Positions 46,838 to 57,012 of a DNA stretch of 64,000 bases are shown in pieces. The DNA is from Roseibium album. Lineage in GTDB: Bacteria; Pseudomonadota; Alphaproteobacteria; Rhizobiales; Stappiaceae. Location: positions 186,001-250,000 of the forward strand of contig NZ_CXWE01000004.1 of NCBI RefSeq assembly GCF_001404515.1, written 5' to 3'. The translations under genes were made by a program, and so were the position numbers. Every line of letters begins with the position of its first letter. The stretch's first letter is position 1. Below the pieces are notes generated by a model. That model saw nothing but the letters and a program-made list of their open reading frames with translations. It made no database searches and was not told the origin of the DNA.

Positions 46838-46946
46838 CAACGGAAACACTGGTTGCCTGTGCGACTGCCAATGCATGCGCAAATAGCTCACCGTCGGCGG
46901 ATTCGTTTTCTCATGAAACCTCCGCAAATCTCTGAGACCATTATCA

Positions 46947-47840
46947 TTACCTGCTCAAGGCAGGGACCGCATCCGCCCTCAATTCGAGCAGGAAGTTCTC
47001 CACGGCTGACGCAAACACATCATTGCGGTCTCCGGCAACCATATGCCCGGCGTCCTGGATGTCCGTGAATTTCGCATGAGGCACCCGCGCCAGGAATTCC
47101 TGTACATGCTCCATCGAGACCAGTTCGGAATTCCGCCCGCGTATCAGCAGAACGGGCAAGGTGAGATTGCCCACAGCCACAAGCATGTTTGCCTGAATCT
47201 GGTCTGACGACTTCGGGTCTTCGTGCTGTCTCGATCTCAGGAAAGCCGGATCCCAATGCCAGCGATAGCGGCCATCGCCATGCAAGCGCAGGTTCTTGGC
47301 GAGACCCGAGAGATCTTTCGGCCTTGTCCGGTTTGGCAGATACCGTGAAATGGCATCCGCCGCCTCTTCGACATCCACAAAGCCTTCTTCGACCCGGTCT
47401 CCCATGAATCCGATGATCTTGCTGACACCACCCATGTCGATCCGAGGTGTGATATCCACCAGGACGAGCGCCGAAAGACCGCCCGGATTTTCCTGCCCTT
47501 CGGCAAGCATACCGGCAAATCCGCCAAGCGAGGCGCCGACAACGACCGGTTTGGCGCTGTGGAGTGCAACGACCTGCCGGGTAACTGCAACAAGGTCCTT
47601 GCTGAAATCTTCAAAACTGTAGGTGCCGGATGCAACCCAGTCGCTCTCTCCATGACCGCGCTGATCGAGAGAATAGACGGGATGGCCGAGGGTTGCGATC
47701 CGCGCAGCCGCAGCCTCCCAGGAATGGCGTGTTTGCCCGCCGCCGTGAAGCAAGATGACAGGTTGATCGCCTTCTCCGTATCTGTCAGCGATCAGCCAGT
47801 TCTGTTCAGCCCCCTGAAACTCAACCCGTTTCGGCCCCAT
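46947..47840 (-). CDS. Alpha/beta hydrolase
   Basis: 297 residues from the ATG at 47840, which has GAGGAA at ideal spacing. Oxyanion motif LLHGGGQTRHSW, nucleophile elbow GASLGGF, and C-terminal His in DAGHMVAGD. Similar to esterases and C-C hydrolases. It lies directly downstream of a second alpha/beta hydrolase on the same strand (53-nt gap). Confidence 0.88.
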   Translation of the reverse strand: MGPKRVEFQGAEQNWLIADRYGEGDQPVILLHGGGQTRHSWEAAAARIATLGHPVYSLDQRGHGESDWVASGTYSFEDFSKDLVAVTRQVVALHSAKPVVVGASLGGFAGMLAEGQENPGGLSALVLVDITPRIDMGGVSKIIGFMGDRVEEGFVDVEEAADAISRYLPNRTRPKDLSGLAKNLRLHGDGRYRWHWDPAFLRSRQHEDPKSSDQIQANMLVAVGNLTLPVLLIRGRNSELVSMEHVQEFLARVPHAKFTDIQDAGHMVAGDRNDVFASAVENFLLELRADAVPALSR

Positions 47841-47892
47841 GTATTCCTCTGTCATTCTTCGCAAGTTGTACGCCAGCCTCGCAAGGAAGGTC

Positions 47893-48648
47893 TTACGCGT
47901 CGATGTTGTTCAAAAATGCCAGCACGCCCTGTTTGTGAACCTTGTCTCCGACAGCAACCATGTGGTCACGGCCCGGAATTTCCAGGACCTCGGCATGCGG
48001 GATGAGATCGGCGAGTTTATGCGGCGAACCGGCAATTTCGTCCTCGGTACCGACTGCAACCAGGACCGGCCTTTCGATCCGTCCGACGTCGTCCTCGCTG
48101 ATTTTTTGTCTCGACGAGCGCATGCAGGCCGCCAGTGCCTGTCTGTCCGAGCCTGTCTGGTCCGCAAATGCCCTGAAGGCACGTCCGGTGCGATCCCTGA
48201 TATCCTGAATGCGATCCGTTTCCAGGGCAACTGCGATGGGCTCGGGATCTCCAACACCGGCGACCATGCCATAGCCCAGACCGCTGAAAATCGCCCTGCG
48301 AACTCGGTCAGGATGATTGAGCGTCAAAAACGCGGCGATCCGGGCACCCATGGAATACCCCATGACGTCAGCCTGCGGGATTTCCAGATAGTCGAGCAGG
48401 TTTCTGGCGTCTTCAGCCATGAGTGGTGCCCCGTAGGCCTCTGGGTCGTGGAATTTTTCACTCTCGCCATGACCCCGGTTGTCGAGCGCAATCACGCGGC
48501 GACCGTCCTTGACCAAGAGGTCGACCCATCCCGGATACTGCCAGTTCACCTGCTTGTTGGAAGCAAATCCGTGTATGAGAAGGATCGGATCCCCCTCTCC
48601 TTCATCAAGATAGGCGATCCTGACACCATCGACTTCTGCGTGCGGCAT
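47893..48648 (-). CDS. Alpha/beta hydrolase
   Basis: 251 residues. HG oxyanion motif in LLIHGFASNKQVNW, nucleophile Ser in GYSMGAR, Asp region VAVGTEDEIAG and catalytic His in GRDHMVAVGD. A lysine-less compact hydrolase of the 3-oxoadipate enol-lactonase/esterase type. Probably an operon with the hydrolase at 46947. Confidence 0.88.
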   Translation of the reverse strand: MPHAEVDGVRIAYLDEGEGDPILLIHGFASNKQVNWQYPGWVDLLVKDGRRVIALDNRGHGESEKFHDPEAYGAPLMAEDARNLLDYLEIPQADVMGYSMGARIAAFLTLNHPDRVRRAIFSGLGYGMVAGVGDPEPIAVALETDRIQDIRDRTGRAFRAFADQTGSDRQALAACMRSSRQKISEDDVGRIERPVLVAVGTEDEIAGSPHKLADLIPHAEVLEIPGRDHMVAVGDKVHKQGVLAFLNNIDA

Positions 48649-48867
48649 GAAACGAAGTAACCCTTACGTAAACGGAAAACACATTTTCCCTTACCTTAAG
48701 GGGAGAAACTCCCATTGGCAAAGGAGAAAACGGCTGCGCTGTGCAAATGTCGAAATGCGGCGCTGAACCGCAGTATCCGAGGACTACCTTTTCATTTCAC
48801 AAGTGATATTGTCACCGAAATTCGGTATCGGGGAAACCCTCCCCACAGGTCAAAGAGGAACGTCACA

Positions 48868-49113
48868 ATGGCGGATCAGGTTGTCCCGCATTTTCAGAAC
48901 TCCAGCGGGCACGATTCAGTCGCGATCGGCGCACGCGAATTCATGTGCATCGGCGCAAAACCTCCGTTTGATCATCCCCATATCTTTCTGGACATGGGAA
49001 CCGAAAACGAAATCGTCTGCCCGTACTGCTCAACGCTCTACAAGTTCGATCCAACTTTGAAGGCGGGGGAATCGTCTCCAAACGACTGCAATTGGACGCC
49101 TGAAGCCGCCTGA
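48868..49113 (+). CDS. zf-CHCC (NDUFS6-like) zinc-finger protein
   Basis: 81 residues from the ATG at 48868 (AAAGAGG upstream). The CHCC zinc site is seen as Cys27 (EFMCIG), a His in PPFDHPHIF and Cys51/Cys54 (VCPYCSTLYKF). This is the alphaproteobacterial homologue of the complex I subunit NDUFS6. Fourteen bases separate it from the following monooxygenase, so coexpression is likely. Confidence 0.92.
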   Translation: MADQVVPHFQNSSGHDSVAIGAREFMCIGAKPPFDHPHIFLDMGTENEIVCPYCSTLYKFDPTLKAGESSPNDCNWTPEAA

Positions 49114-49127
49114 GAAATGAGCGGTTC

Positions 49128-50333
49128 ATGACCGAGACAGACGACGACGCCCTGACACCCATCGTCATCGCCGGTGGCGGCATTGGCGGATTGACCGCCG
49201 CGCTGGCGCTTCGGCAGCAGGGACACAATATCGTGCTCCTGGAAAAGGCAAATGAGATTTCCGAAGTCGGCGCGGGTCTGCAGCTTTCGCCGAACGCCTG
49301 CTCGGTTCTGCAAAGACTGGACGTCTTGAAGGATCTCGAGGCGTTCGCCTACGCGCCTGACGGACTCAGGATCTGGTCCGGAGAAAACGGCAAGCAACTT
49401 GCCAGGGTTGAGCTCGGAAAATTCATCAGGGAACGGCACGGCAATCCGTTTTGGGTCATTCACAGGGCTGATCTTCAACGGGTTTTGCTTGATCGGGCTC
49501 AAAAAACGCCGGGGATCACGATACGCCTGTCTTGCGAGGTGCAGGACCTCACACCATCGCCTTATGATCATCTGGTCTGCATTTACCGCCTTGGTGAAGA
49601 GACCGCAAACCAGAAGTGCAAGGCGTTGATCGGAGCCGATGGCGTGTGGTCCAGGACCAGGCGTCATGTACCGGGCCACGTGAATGCCCGGTTCAGCGGA
49701 CAGGTTGCCTACCGTGCGACGGTGCCAATCGACCAGGTGGATGACAAGTTCGCGCGCGACAGCGGTCTTTGGCTACACAGGAATTCACACCTGGTTCACT
49801 ACCCGATAAGGGGCGGCAGAGAGCTCAATATTGTCGCGCTTGCCCGGGAGGACTGGAGCGACGAAACCTGGTCGGCCAAGGCCGACAAGGACGCTGTATT
49901 GCGGGTCTTCAAGGACTGGCCGGCTGAAACCAGAAACCTGCTCGGCAAGCCGGAACGCTGGCTGAAATGGGCGCTTTGCAGCGTCGATGGGTCTGGCCCC
50001 TGGACACACGGGCATGTGGCGCTGATGGGAGACGCCGCGCACGCGATGCTTCCCTTCATGGCGCAAGGTGCCGCAATGGCGATCGAGGACGCAGCCATTC
50101 TGGCAAAACATCTGCCGAAGAATGTTCAGAACATTCCATCCGCTCTCAGGTCGTTTGAAAGGGACCGGAAACCCCGTGCCAGCCATATCCAGGGAATATC
50201 GCGCGGCAACGCTCGGACATTTCACTACTCGGGTCCAATGGCCTTCGCACGCGACACTGTTCTCCGGCTCACGAAGCCGAAAAGTCTGGCGGCACGTTTC
50301 GATGACATTTATGGCTGGACTCCTGAGCAATAA
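49128..50333 (+). CDS. FAD-dependent aromatic-ring monooxygenase-like protein
   Basis: 401 residues. FAD-binding GxGxxG in IVIAGGGIGGLTAALAL, DG motif LIGADGVWSRTR and GD motif HVALMGDAAHAMLPFMAQG. It belongs to the UbiH/salicylate hydroxylase group. Position behind a complex I-type zinc protein could hint at a quinone-related role, but the substrate is unknown. Confidence 0.9.
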   Translation: MTETDDDALTPIVIAGGGIGGLTAALALRQQGHNIVLLEKANEISEVGAGLQLSPNACSVLQRLDVLKDLEAFAYAPDGLRIWSGENGKQLARVELGKFIRERHGNPFWVIHRADLQRVLLDRAQKTPGITIRLSCEVQDLTPSPYDHLVCIYRLGEETANQKCKALIGADGVWSRTRRHVPGHVNARFSGQVAYRATVPIDQVDDKFARDSGLWLHRNSHLVHYPIRGGRELNIVALAREDWSDETWSAKADKDAVLRVFKDWPAETRNLLGKPERWLKWALCSVDGSGPWTHGHVALMGDAAHAMLPFMAQGAAMAIEDAAILAKHLPKNVQNIPSALRSFERDRKPRASHIQGISRGNARTFHYSGPMAFARDTVLRLTKPKSLAARFDDIYGWTPEQ

Positions 50334-50403
50334 TCCGTCTTTGGCTTGAGCTGAAATGAAAGCTGCGATAAAGCGGGTTCCCAATCGGATTTCAGGGAGT
50401 GCG

Positions 50404-51153
50404 ATGATGACCGGTCAGAAGGCAGATGACATTGTGACCGCCGCGTTCCTGGTTATCGGTGACGAGATTCTGTCCGGCCGCACCAAGGACAAGAATATCG
50501 GCTTCGTTGCTGACTACATGACCTCCCTTGGAATCGATCTGAAAGAGGTTCGGGTTGTTCCGGACGAGCAGGACCAGATCGTCGCGGCGATCAATGCACT
50601 GCGGACAAAGTTCAACTACGTGTTTACGTCCGGCGGCATTGGTCCGACCCATGACGATATCACCGCCGAAAGCGTGGCGGCAGCCTTCGATGTACCTTTG
50701 AATCTCGATCCGCGCGCCGTCGCGATCATGGAAAAACACTATGAGCCCGGCCAGTTTACTCCGGCACGTCAGCGCATGGCGCGTATTCCCGAGGGAGCGG
50801 ACCTCATCGAAAACAAGGTGTCCAAGGCTCCCGGATTCAGGATTGAAAACGTGCATGTCATGGCCGGCGTACCGTCCATCATGCAGGCCATGCTGGACGC
50901 CATTGCACCGACCCTGACAACCGGGCGCAAGATGCTGTCCAGGACTGTTGCCGCCGACATGCCGGAAAGCCGCATCGCCGACAGGCTGGCTGCCATTCAG
51001 GATGCACATCCTGAAACCCTTATCGGATCCTACCCGAACGCATCTGACGGCAAGTTCACAACCCAGATCGTTATCAGGTCGCGCGACGAGGCAATCCTGA
51101 CGGCCGCGGCTCAAGACGTGGCACAGGCCGTTGCAGAGTTGCTGGGATCATAA
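50404..51153 (+). CDS. CinA N-terminal-type molybdopterin-binding domain protein
   Basis: 249 residues from the ATG at 50404 (GGGAG upstream; ATG at 50407 possible). Family opening LVIGDEILSGRTKDKNIGFVA and FTSGGIGPTHDDITAESVA. It has only the MoCF_biosynth (COG1058) part and lacks the CinA amidohydrolase domain. Relatives are competence/damage-inducible or nicotinamide-nucleotide-related proteins. It is followed after 9 nt by gpt. Confidence 0.9.
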   Translation: MMTGQKADDIVTAAFLVIGDEILSGRTKDKNIGFVADYMTSLGIDLKEVRVVPDEQDQIVAAINALRTKFNYVFTSGGIGPTHDDITAESVAAAFDVPLNLDPRAVAIMEKHYEPGQFTPARQRMARIPEGADLIENKVSKAPGFRIENVHVMAGVPSIMQAMLDAIAPTLTTGRKMLSRTVAADMPESRIADRLAAIQDAHPETLIGSYPNASDGKFTTQIVIRSRDEAILTAAAQDVAQAVAELLGS

Positions 51154-51162
51154 AGAGCGAGA

Positions 51163-51678
51163 ATGACAATGGAAAATTCCACCCAAAACAAGGCTTTCCC
51201 GGTTTCATGGGACATGTTTCACCGGGATTCCCGCGCTTTGGCTTGGCGGTTGTCGAGCGAAGGTGAATGGAAGGCTATTGTCTGCATCACGCGAGGTGGA
51301 CTGGTTCCTGCTGGAATCGTCGCCCGCGAGCTTGGTATCCGGACGATTGAAACGGTCTGCATCGCCTCATATCACGACTATGAAAATCAGGGGCAACTGA
51401 AGGTCATCAAGCCAGTCGACCCGAAGGTCGTCGATCTGGAAGATGGTGAAGGCAGTGGTGTCCTTGTGATCGATGATCTGGTCGACACCGGAAAGACATT
51501 GAAAGTCGTGCGAGAAATGCTTCCCAAGGCCCACTACGCTACGGTCTACGCAAAGCCTGTGGGTGTTCCGATGGTTGACACTTTCATCACAGAAGTATCC
51601 CAGGACACTTGGATCTATTTCCCGTGGGACATGGGCTGGCAATTCCAGCCGCCGCTTTCAAAAGACACGGCCGGTTGA
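51163..51678 (+). CDS. gpt: Xanthine-guanine phosphoribosyltransferase
   Basis: 171 residues. PRPP-binding motif [34 protein letters not shown] and the terminal [15 protein letters not shown] are diagnostic of Gpt. Purine salvage. It is 9 nt after the CinA-type gene. Confidence 0.96.
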   Translation: MTMENSTQNKAFPVSWDMFHRDSRALAWRLSSEGEWKAIVCITRGGLVPAGIVARELGIRTIETVCIASYHDYENQGQLKVIKPVDPKVVDLEDGEGSGVLVIDDLVDTGKTLKVVREMLPKAHYATVYAKPVGVPMVDTFITEVSQDTWIYFPWDMGWQFQPPLSKDTAG

Positions 51679-51772
51679 TCGGCATAACAGTTCTTTTGCG
51701 TTTGTTCTTTCCTTGCGCAGTCCAGAGCCGGAAAAGCTGCAGTTGAGTACCGGTCCGGATGCGGACCTTGCG

Positions 51773-51795
51773 GCCTTGACCAGGAAGGTCAAGGC
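51773..51795. terminator. Hairpin between convergent gpt and small exported protein gene
   Basis: 9-bp perfect stem GCCTTGACC / GGTCAAGGC with a 5-nt loop. A second hairpin (GGTCCG/CGGACC) precedes it at 51752-51767. No T-run. Confidence 0.5.
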
Positions 51796-51830
51796 GCAAG
51801 TTGTATCGGCAAATCAGCCGATCAGGGTCT

Positions 51831-52097
51831 TCAGCGCGCGCGGGTCCGTTTCACCGGAAGTCCACCCGAATTCGAACCGTTTGGCTTGATCCTTGAAGCC
51901 TTGAACGGGGTCAGCTTGACACCGCCATGATTGGCGCAGGCGACCTCGGCACTGATGGCATCGTCCTTGCCGAAATCGTAGATCGTTCCGTCCGCACACT
52001 CAACAACGTGGCTGCCGGCCTGTGCCGTCGTCGGCAGAACTGTAAAGGCAAGGCTCGCGGCTGCAACGGCGCCAAGAAGATTCATGTTCAGTTTCAT
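51831..52097 (-). CDS. Small exported protein with a paired-Cys motif
   Basis: 88 residues from the ATG at 52097 (GGAGACTGAA upstream). Signal peptide LLGAVAAASLAFTVLPTTAQA. The mature part contains VECADGTIYDF and VACANHGGV, a Cys pair with an HGGV motif similar to DUF3761-like small proteins, suggesting one disulfide. The tail is basic. Function unknown. Confidence 0.7.
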   Translation of the reverse strand: MKLNMNLLGAVAAASLAFTVLPTTAQAGSHVVECADGTIYDFGKDDAISAEVACANHGGVKLTPFKASRIKPNGSNSGGLPVKRTRAR

Positions 52098-52283
52098 TTC
52101 AGTCTCCATCTGTTGCGTCAGCTTGATTGCTGACAACCGACAGATGGGAACCGGACATTTCAACCGTGCATCGGCGCAGGTCTCAATTGTATCGGCCCAG
52201 GGCAACACTGATACATTCAGGACAAACAACAATCGCAGTGCGCCAATCCCGGTACAAATCGGATCAAACCTGAAAACCGGAAG

Positions 52284-52988
52284 CTATATCTCGATATTGA
52301 CTGGACGGACGGCTTCGATACCGTCCAGCGTCACATCGCACCCGATCGCGTATGTGTTGACGCCCGCCTCCTGCGCAGCCGCAAAGGCAGACGCGTAGGC
52401 TGGGTCGATGTCCGAGGCAAGGCTGAGCCGGTCGCAATCGGGTCGCTGAACCAGGAAAACCATCGCGGCCCCATGTCCTTCAGCAACCATATCAGCGAGC
52501 TCGGCCAGGTGTTTCGCACCGCGTGCCGTGACACTGTCCGGGAATTCGGCAAGTCCTGCCTGACGCATCAAGTGGACATTCTTCACCTCGACATAGGTCT
52601 TTTTGCCGTTCCCGTCTTCAAGCAGAATATCAATGCGCGAGTTCTTGCCGTACTTCACTTCCCGGCGCAGGGTCTCGTATCCGGAAAGCGCTTTGATGCG
52701 GCCGGCCTCGATCGCCTCTTCCACCAGCCTGTTCGGATGCGCGGTGTTGATACCGACGAGCGCCCCGTCTGCCTCGATGATTTCCCAGGAGTATTTGAGT
52801 TTGCGCTTCGGATTGTCCGACTGTGACAACCATACCCTTGATCCCGGCTCCTTCAGTCCGAGCATAGAGCCCGGATTGGCGCAGTGAGCCGTGACCTCGC
52901 TACCGTTTTCGTCCAGAACGACATCGGCCAGAAAACGCTTGTAGCGCTTGACAAGACGTCCGCTGGCAAGCGGTGCTGCAAATTTCAT
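52284..52988 (-). CDS. sfsA: DNA/RNA nuclease SfsA
   Basis: 234 residues. [10 protein letters not shown] and [11 protein letters not shown] near the N-terminus (OB-like part), RIDILL and YVEVKNVHL of the nuclease core (D...E-x-K) and [11 protein letters not shown]. It is the typical SfsA length. It was first named for sugar fermentation stimulation. Confidence 0.95.
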   Translation of the reverse strand: MKFAAPLASGRLVKRYKRFLADVVLDENGSEVTAHCANPGSMLGLKEPGSRVWLSQSDNPKRKLKYSWEIIEADGALVGINTAHPNRLVEEAIEAGRIKALSGYETLRREVKYGKNSRIDILLEDGNGKKTYVEVKNVHLMRQAGLAEFPDSVTARGAKHLAELADMVAEGHGAAMVFLVQRPDCDRLSLASDIDPAYASAFAAAQEAGVNTYAIGCDVTLDGIEAVRPVNIEI

Positions 52989-53030
52989 TTCGTGATCCTC
53001 ACGAGCAATAATGGCTGTTTTTCGGCGAAG

Positions 53031-54476
53031 TTATTTCGACCAGAAATCCGGATCCAGCAGGACAAGGACGGTAAAGAGTTCGAGTCTGCCGACAAGCATG
53101 GCAAAGGAGAGCAGCCATTTGGCACCGTCCGGCAGCGGTGCGAAATGTCCAGCCGGACCGATGACAGGACCAAGGCCCGGCCCCACGTTGCCCACTGACG
53201 TTGCAGCGGCCGAAATCGCGGTTACGAGATCCAGGTCAAAAAAGGAAAGTGCCACGGTGATGATGCCGACCGACCCCATATAGACCACGAGGAAGGCAAG
53301 AACCGAAAACGAGAGCTCCGGCGTCAGGCGCGTCCCGGCGTATTCTTCGGACATGATGCGGTGTGGACGTACCATCCTCCGCAAATGCGCGCGCACAGTA
53401 CCGAAAAACACCAGGAAGCGGAAAATCTTGATACCGCCGGTCGTTGAGCCGGTGCAGCCGCCGACAAACATCAGCAAGAAAGCAATTCCGACGACCGGGG
53501 CGCCCCATTGGGTGAAATCTCCCAGAGCGTAACCGGTTCCCGTGACGATCGAGACGACATTGAACGTTGAGCGCAACAAGGCTTCCTCGAACGGAAAGCG
53601 CATGTTGATGCCGAGATAAACCGTAAGCGTCAGTGACACGAGTGCAAGAAATCCCAGCAGCGCACGCACTTGCGGGTCCCGCCACAACTGCAAAGGACGT
53701 CCGCGAAGAGCCTGAATGAGCAGAACGAATGGCATGGCGCCGACAATCATGAACAGCACGGCTACCCAGCCTGACGCAGGATTCTTGAAATACCCGAATG
53801 ACTGGTCATGTGTGGAAAACCCGCCGGTCGCAATCGTTGTCAGGGCATGGTTGAAGGCATCAAACAGCTCCATGCCGGTTGCCAGGTAAGCCGCTATGCA
53901 AAGAACGGTCAGGAACAGATAGGCCAGGCCGATCAGGCGGATCAGTTCAACCGACCGGCTGACAATCTTTTCCGATCGGTCGGAACTCTCGCTCTGAAAC
54001 AGCTGCATTCCGCCGATCCTCAGGAACGGCAGCAGAACGATCGCCATGACGATAATGCCGACACCGCCCATCCATTGCAGCATGGAACGCCAGACGAGCA
54101 GCCCTGGCGGCAACCCGTCAAGACCGGTGAGAACCGTCGATCCGGTTGTCGTGAAGCCGGAAACCGCCTCGAATACCGCGTCGGCATAACCGATGCCAAG
54201 CCACAGGAAAGGCAATGCACCGAAGGCCGGCAGCGATGCCCAAGAAAGTGTGGTGAGAATGAAGGTCTGCCGAGTGTCGAGTCCTTCGCGAAGCGAACCG
54301 CCGACCGCGAGCGACAGCAGCATCCCTATCATTCCCGTCAGGAGTGCGGAAAAGACAAAGGCCTGCCAGTCGGCGTTCTTCTGGGCAACGTCAACGATGG
54401 CGGGAATGAGCATGGCGGTCGCAAGACCGACATACAAGAACCCGAGAACATTCAAAACTGGTCTGAGAGAAATCAA
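53031..54476 (-). CDS. trkH: Trk-type potassium uptake protein TrkH
   Basis: 481 residues, four pore loops with the selectivity sequence TTTGSTVLTG in the first, ATGGFSTHD, TGTGYALGD and TSVGNVGPG in the others. Ion-conducting subunit of the Trk potassium uptake system; no trkA gene is in the window. Confidence 0.95.
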   Translation of the reverse strand: MISLRPVLNVLGFLYVGLATAMLIPAIVDVAQKNADWQAFVFSALLTGMIGMLLSLAVGGSLREGLDTRQTFILTTLSWASLPAFGALPFLWLGIGYADAVFEAVSGFTTTGSTVLTGLDGLPPGLLVWRSMLQWMGGVGIIVMAIVLLPFLRIGGMQLFQSESSDRSEKIVSRSVELIRLIGLAYLFLTVLCIAAYLATGMELFDAFNHALTTIATGGFSTHDQSFGYFKNPASGWVAVLFMIVGAMPFVLLIQALRGRPLQLWRDPQVRALLGFLALVSLTLTVYLGINMRFPFEEALLRSTFNVVSIVTGTGYALGDFTQWGAPVVGIAFLLMFVGGCTGSTTGGIKIFRFLVFFGTVRAHLRRMVRPHRIMSEEYAGTRLTPELSFSVLAFLVVYMGSVGIITVALSFFDLDLVTAISAAATSVGNVGPGLGPVIGPAGHFAPLPDGAKWLLSFAMLVGRLELFTVLVLLDPDFWSK

Positions 54477-54699
54477 GCAGAACTCGTCCCGAACACCGTT
54501 TCACCAAAAGGCACGGACGCCCGTCTTGGACGCCAGCTCACCGTCGTAGCGCTTTTCTGCCTGATTTCCAATGGTATCGATCAACCTTCCCCCGAAGATC
54601 GCTTGTCCGGGAGCTCTGGCACCAATGCCCATCGGTGTGAATTTGCCGGTAATCCAGACGCGTGCGGACCGGTTCGGCTGACTGCCACCCCATTTCTGA

Positions 54700-55374
54700 T
54701 TACTGCTTCGCTTCCGCAATCATGTGCCAGTGCCAAGACCCGGGTTTGCGGTGTTCCTTGTCTTCAAGATAGCTGAGTTCGAAATCGTCGAAGAGGTCGA
54801 CCAGCTCCGCGGCACAACAATAAAAATGCGGGTGGTTCTTGTCGTCCTCGCCATCCTTGACCCATGTGTCAGGGGCGATTTCCCTCCCGATCCCGAAATT
54901 GGAATTTCGCTTGGAAAGCATCGTGCCCTGATAAATTCCACCCGGTTTCAGCACCCGTGCTATTTCCGAGATCGCCTTTTGGACCACCGTCGGATCTCCG
55001 TGATAAATCACATTGAAGGAAAGAACGTAGTCGAATGTCCCACTTTCAAAGGGCAATTCGGTCATCGGGGCAAGATGCGTGGCAATATTCAAACCGCCGG
55101 CATTTGCGCTTTCCTGCAGTTGTGCCAAACCCGCTTCGGAAAGATCAATTGCATGGGTTTCAAAGCCGGCACGGGCGAAGGCCAGCGCGTGGCGACCTAC
55201 GCCGCATCCAATATCCAGCGCTCTCGTCCGCTCGGCTTGCTGAAACTTGCCGATGAGCGTGGAAACGCCCTCGTTCGCTCTTAACCAGTCCGCACGCCCT
55301 TCCTCGGTTTGCCAGCGCTTTTCCCATGCCAGGTGTGCGGTATCAGTCTTTTCTGTAGGAAAAACATTGCTCAT
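54700..55374 (-). CDS. Class I SAM-dependent methyltransferase, coupled to an ABC importer
   Basis: 224 residues. SAM motif I ALDIGCGVGRHALAFA, acidic loop AIDLSE, and DYVLSFNVIYHGD (motif II region) with the post-motif VLKPGGIYQGTM. The C-terminus has an unusual Cys pair (FYCCAAEL) and Trp/His-rich end (GSWHWHMIAEA). Its ATG overlaps the stop of the permease gene (ATGA), so it is the last cistron of the importer operon. Small-molecule methylation of the imported compound is a reasonable hypothesis, not shown. Confidence 0.85.
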   Translation of the reverse strand: MSNVFPTEKTDTAHLAWEKRWQTEEGRADWLRANEGVSTLIGKFQQAERTRALDIGCGVGRHALAFARAGFETHAIDLSEAGLAQLQESANAGGLNIATHLAPMTELPFESGTFDYVLSFNVIYHGDPTVVQKAISEIARVLKPGGIYQGTMLSKRNSNFGIGREIAPDTWVKDGEDDKNHPHFYCCAAELVDLFDDFELSYLEDKEHRKPGSWHWHMIAEAKQ

Positions 55375-56204
55375 CGGGGTGTTCCTTCAAGAATCCTGTT
55401 GCGGGCGATGCTACCCAAACGTTCAACACAGAGAACCAGAACGAAGATCATCAGGATAATGGTCATCGCGAGCTGGTAATCAAAGAAATCCATGGCGACC
55501 TTCAGTTCAATGCCGATTCCACCAGCACCGACCAGTCCCAGCACCACCGACGAACGGGTCGCCTTTTCCAGGGCAAACAGAGACGTTGTTATGAAGGACG
55601 GCATGGCAGCCGGTACCACCGCACAAAAGATCGTATCGAGTTTGCTAGCCCCGGCCGCAGTCAGGGCCTCGCTGGGTCCCTTCTCGACGTCCTCCATGGC
55701 CTCGGCAAAAAAACGACCGCAGAACCCGACGGTGTCGACCGCAATCGCCAGGGTACCGGCAAAGGGTCCCAGGCCTACCGTAATCACGAAGACCAGCGCC
55801 CAGACCAGGTCCGGGACCGTCCGAAAGAAAGCGATCAGTAGCCGCGAAGACGAATAGAAAATTCTGGAGATAGGTGTGTGCCGCGACAGGCCCTTTGCAG
55901 CCAGGACCGCGAGTGGCAGGCTGACAACAACGCCGATAATCGTACCGGCAAGCGCCATCTGGAAGGTTTCGAGCAAAGCCGCGGAAAGTTGAGGGAGCCG
56001 CTCCATCGATGGTGGCCAGGCGCGCGACAGGAAATCGGCCATGGCAGGGCCACCGGACAATATCGCGGAAAATGACCACCCTGCTCCCTGAAAGGACAAG
56101 AAGACGAAACCCACGAGCAACACGTAGGCACAGAACTGGAAGACGCCGGGGCGCTTGAACCGTCCTGGAAGTTCCTCGCCGCGGGGGCGTCCGGTATCAG
56201 CCAT
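55371..56204 (-). CDS. PhnE-like ABC transporter permease
   Basis: 277 residues, about six helices and the EAA-like loop EALTAAGASKLDTIFCAVVP. FFRTVPDLVWALVFVITVGLGPFAG matches PhnE. It overlaps the upstream ATPase gene by 8 bases and the methyltransferase by 4. It is the only permease in this operon and would act as a homodimer. Confidence 0.9.
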   Translation of the reverse strand: MADTGRPRGEELPGRFKRPGVFQFCAYVLLVGFVFLSFQGAGWSFSAILSGGPAMADFLSRAWPPSMERLPQLSAALLETFQMALAGTIIGVVVSLPLAVLAAKGLSRHTPISRIFYSSSRLLIAFFRTVPDLVWALVFVITVGLGPFAGTLAIAVDTVGFCGRFFAEAMEDVEKGPSEALTAAGASKLDTIFCAVVPAAMPSFITTSLFALEKATRSSVVLGLVGAGGIGIELKVAMDFFDYQLAMTIILMIFVLVLCVERLGSIARNRILEGTPR

Positions 56205-57012
56205 AATGCTTGCTCAAATCCGACAGGGAGAGTGTGTTGCTCGCCGCATCCAGAACAATGGTTCCCCGCCTGATCGCAATCACCCGGTCCGAGTAAGCCA
56301 ACGCCTGTTCAACATTGTGGGACGTGAACAGCAACGTGATCCCTTTTTCCTGTGTCAGCTGATGAAAGAGCTCCATCACCTCTTGTCCGGCAATCGGATC
56401 AAGGCTTGCCACCGGCTCGTCGGCAACAATCATCCGGGGCTCCTGCATCAGGGCCCGCGCGATGGCAACGCGTTGGGATTGGCCGCCCGACAGCTGGTCG
56501 GCCCGTTTCATCGCCTGGTCAGCCAGACCGACACGGTCCAGACAACTCATGGCCCGTTCGCGCAGCGCTGTGCTTGCAAACAACTGCGACCAGCCCCGCA
56601 TACCGCCAACACGACCGAGATTGCCGTGAAGCACGTTTGACAGCGCTGAAATACGCGGGACAAGGTTGTGTTTTTGAAAGACAAACCCGACATCCGCACG
56701 CACCTTGCGAAGACGGCTAAGCTGCATTGACGTGATCTCATCATCAAAAAGGTGTACCGACCCGTCGTCAGGCTCGATCAGCCGAAGCGCACATCGTAGA
56801 GCGGTCGACTTTCCAGCACCGTTGGATCCGATAAGAGCGACGGACTCCCGACGATGCACCGAGAAAGAAATACCGTGAAGAATGCCCTTGTCCTTGCCGA
56901 ATGATTTGACGAGACCCGAGACAGAAAGCTCTCGAACACTTTCCGCCGCGGAGGTGCGGGATATCGTCACCGGAGCTTCCACGCCGGAGACCTGAACCTG
57001 GGCTTGCGCCAT
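56197..57012 (-). CDS. PhnC-like ABC transporter ATP-binding protein
   Basis: 271 residues. Walker [11 protein letters not shown]-loop VFQKHNL, signature LSGGQSQR, Walker B MIVADEP and the H-loop in [10 protein letters not shown]. The 30-residue N-terminal extension is unusual. Its start overlaps the binding-protein stop (TAATG). Confidence 0.92.
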   Translation of the reverse strand: MAQAQVQVSGVEAPVTISRTSAAESVRELSVSGLVKSFGKDKGILHGISFSVHRRESVALIGSNGAGKSTALRCALRLIEPDDGSVHLFDDEITSMQLSRLRKVRADVGFVFQKHNLVPRISALSNVLHGNLGRVGGMRGWSQLFASTALRERAMSCLDRVGLADQAMKRADQLSGGQSQRVAIARALMQEPRMIVADEPVASLDPIAGQEVMELFHQLTQEKGITLLFTSHNVEQALAYSDRVIAIRRGTIVLDAASNTLSLSDLSKHYG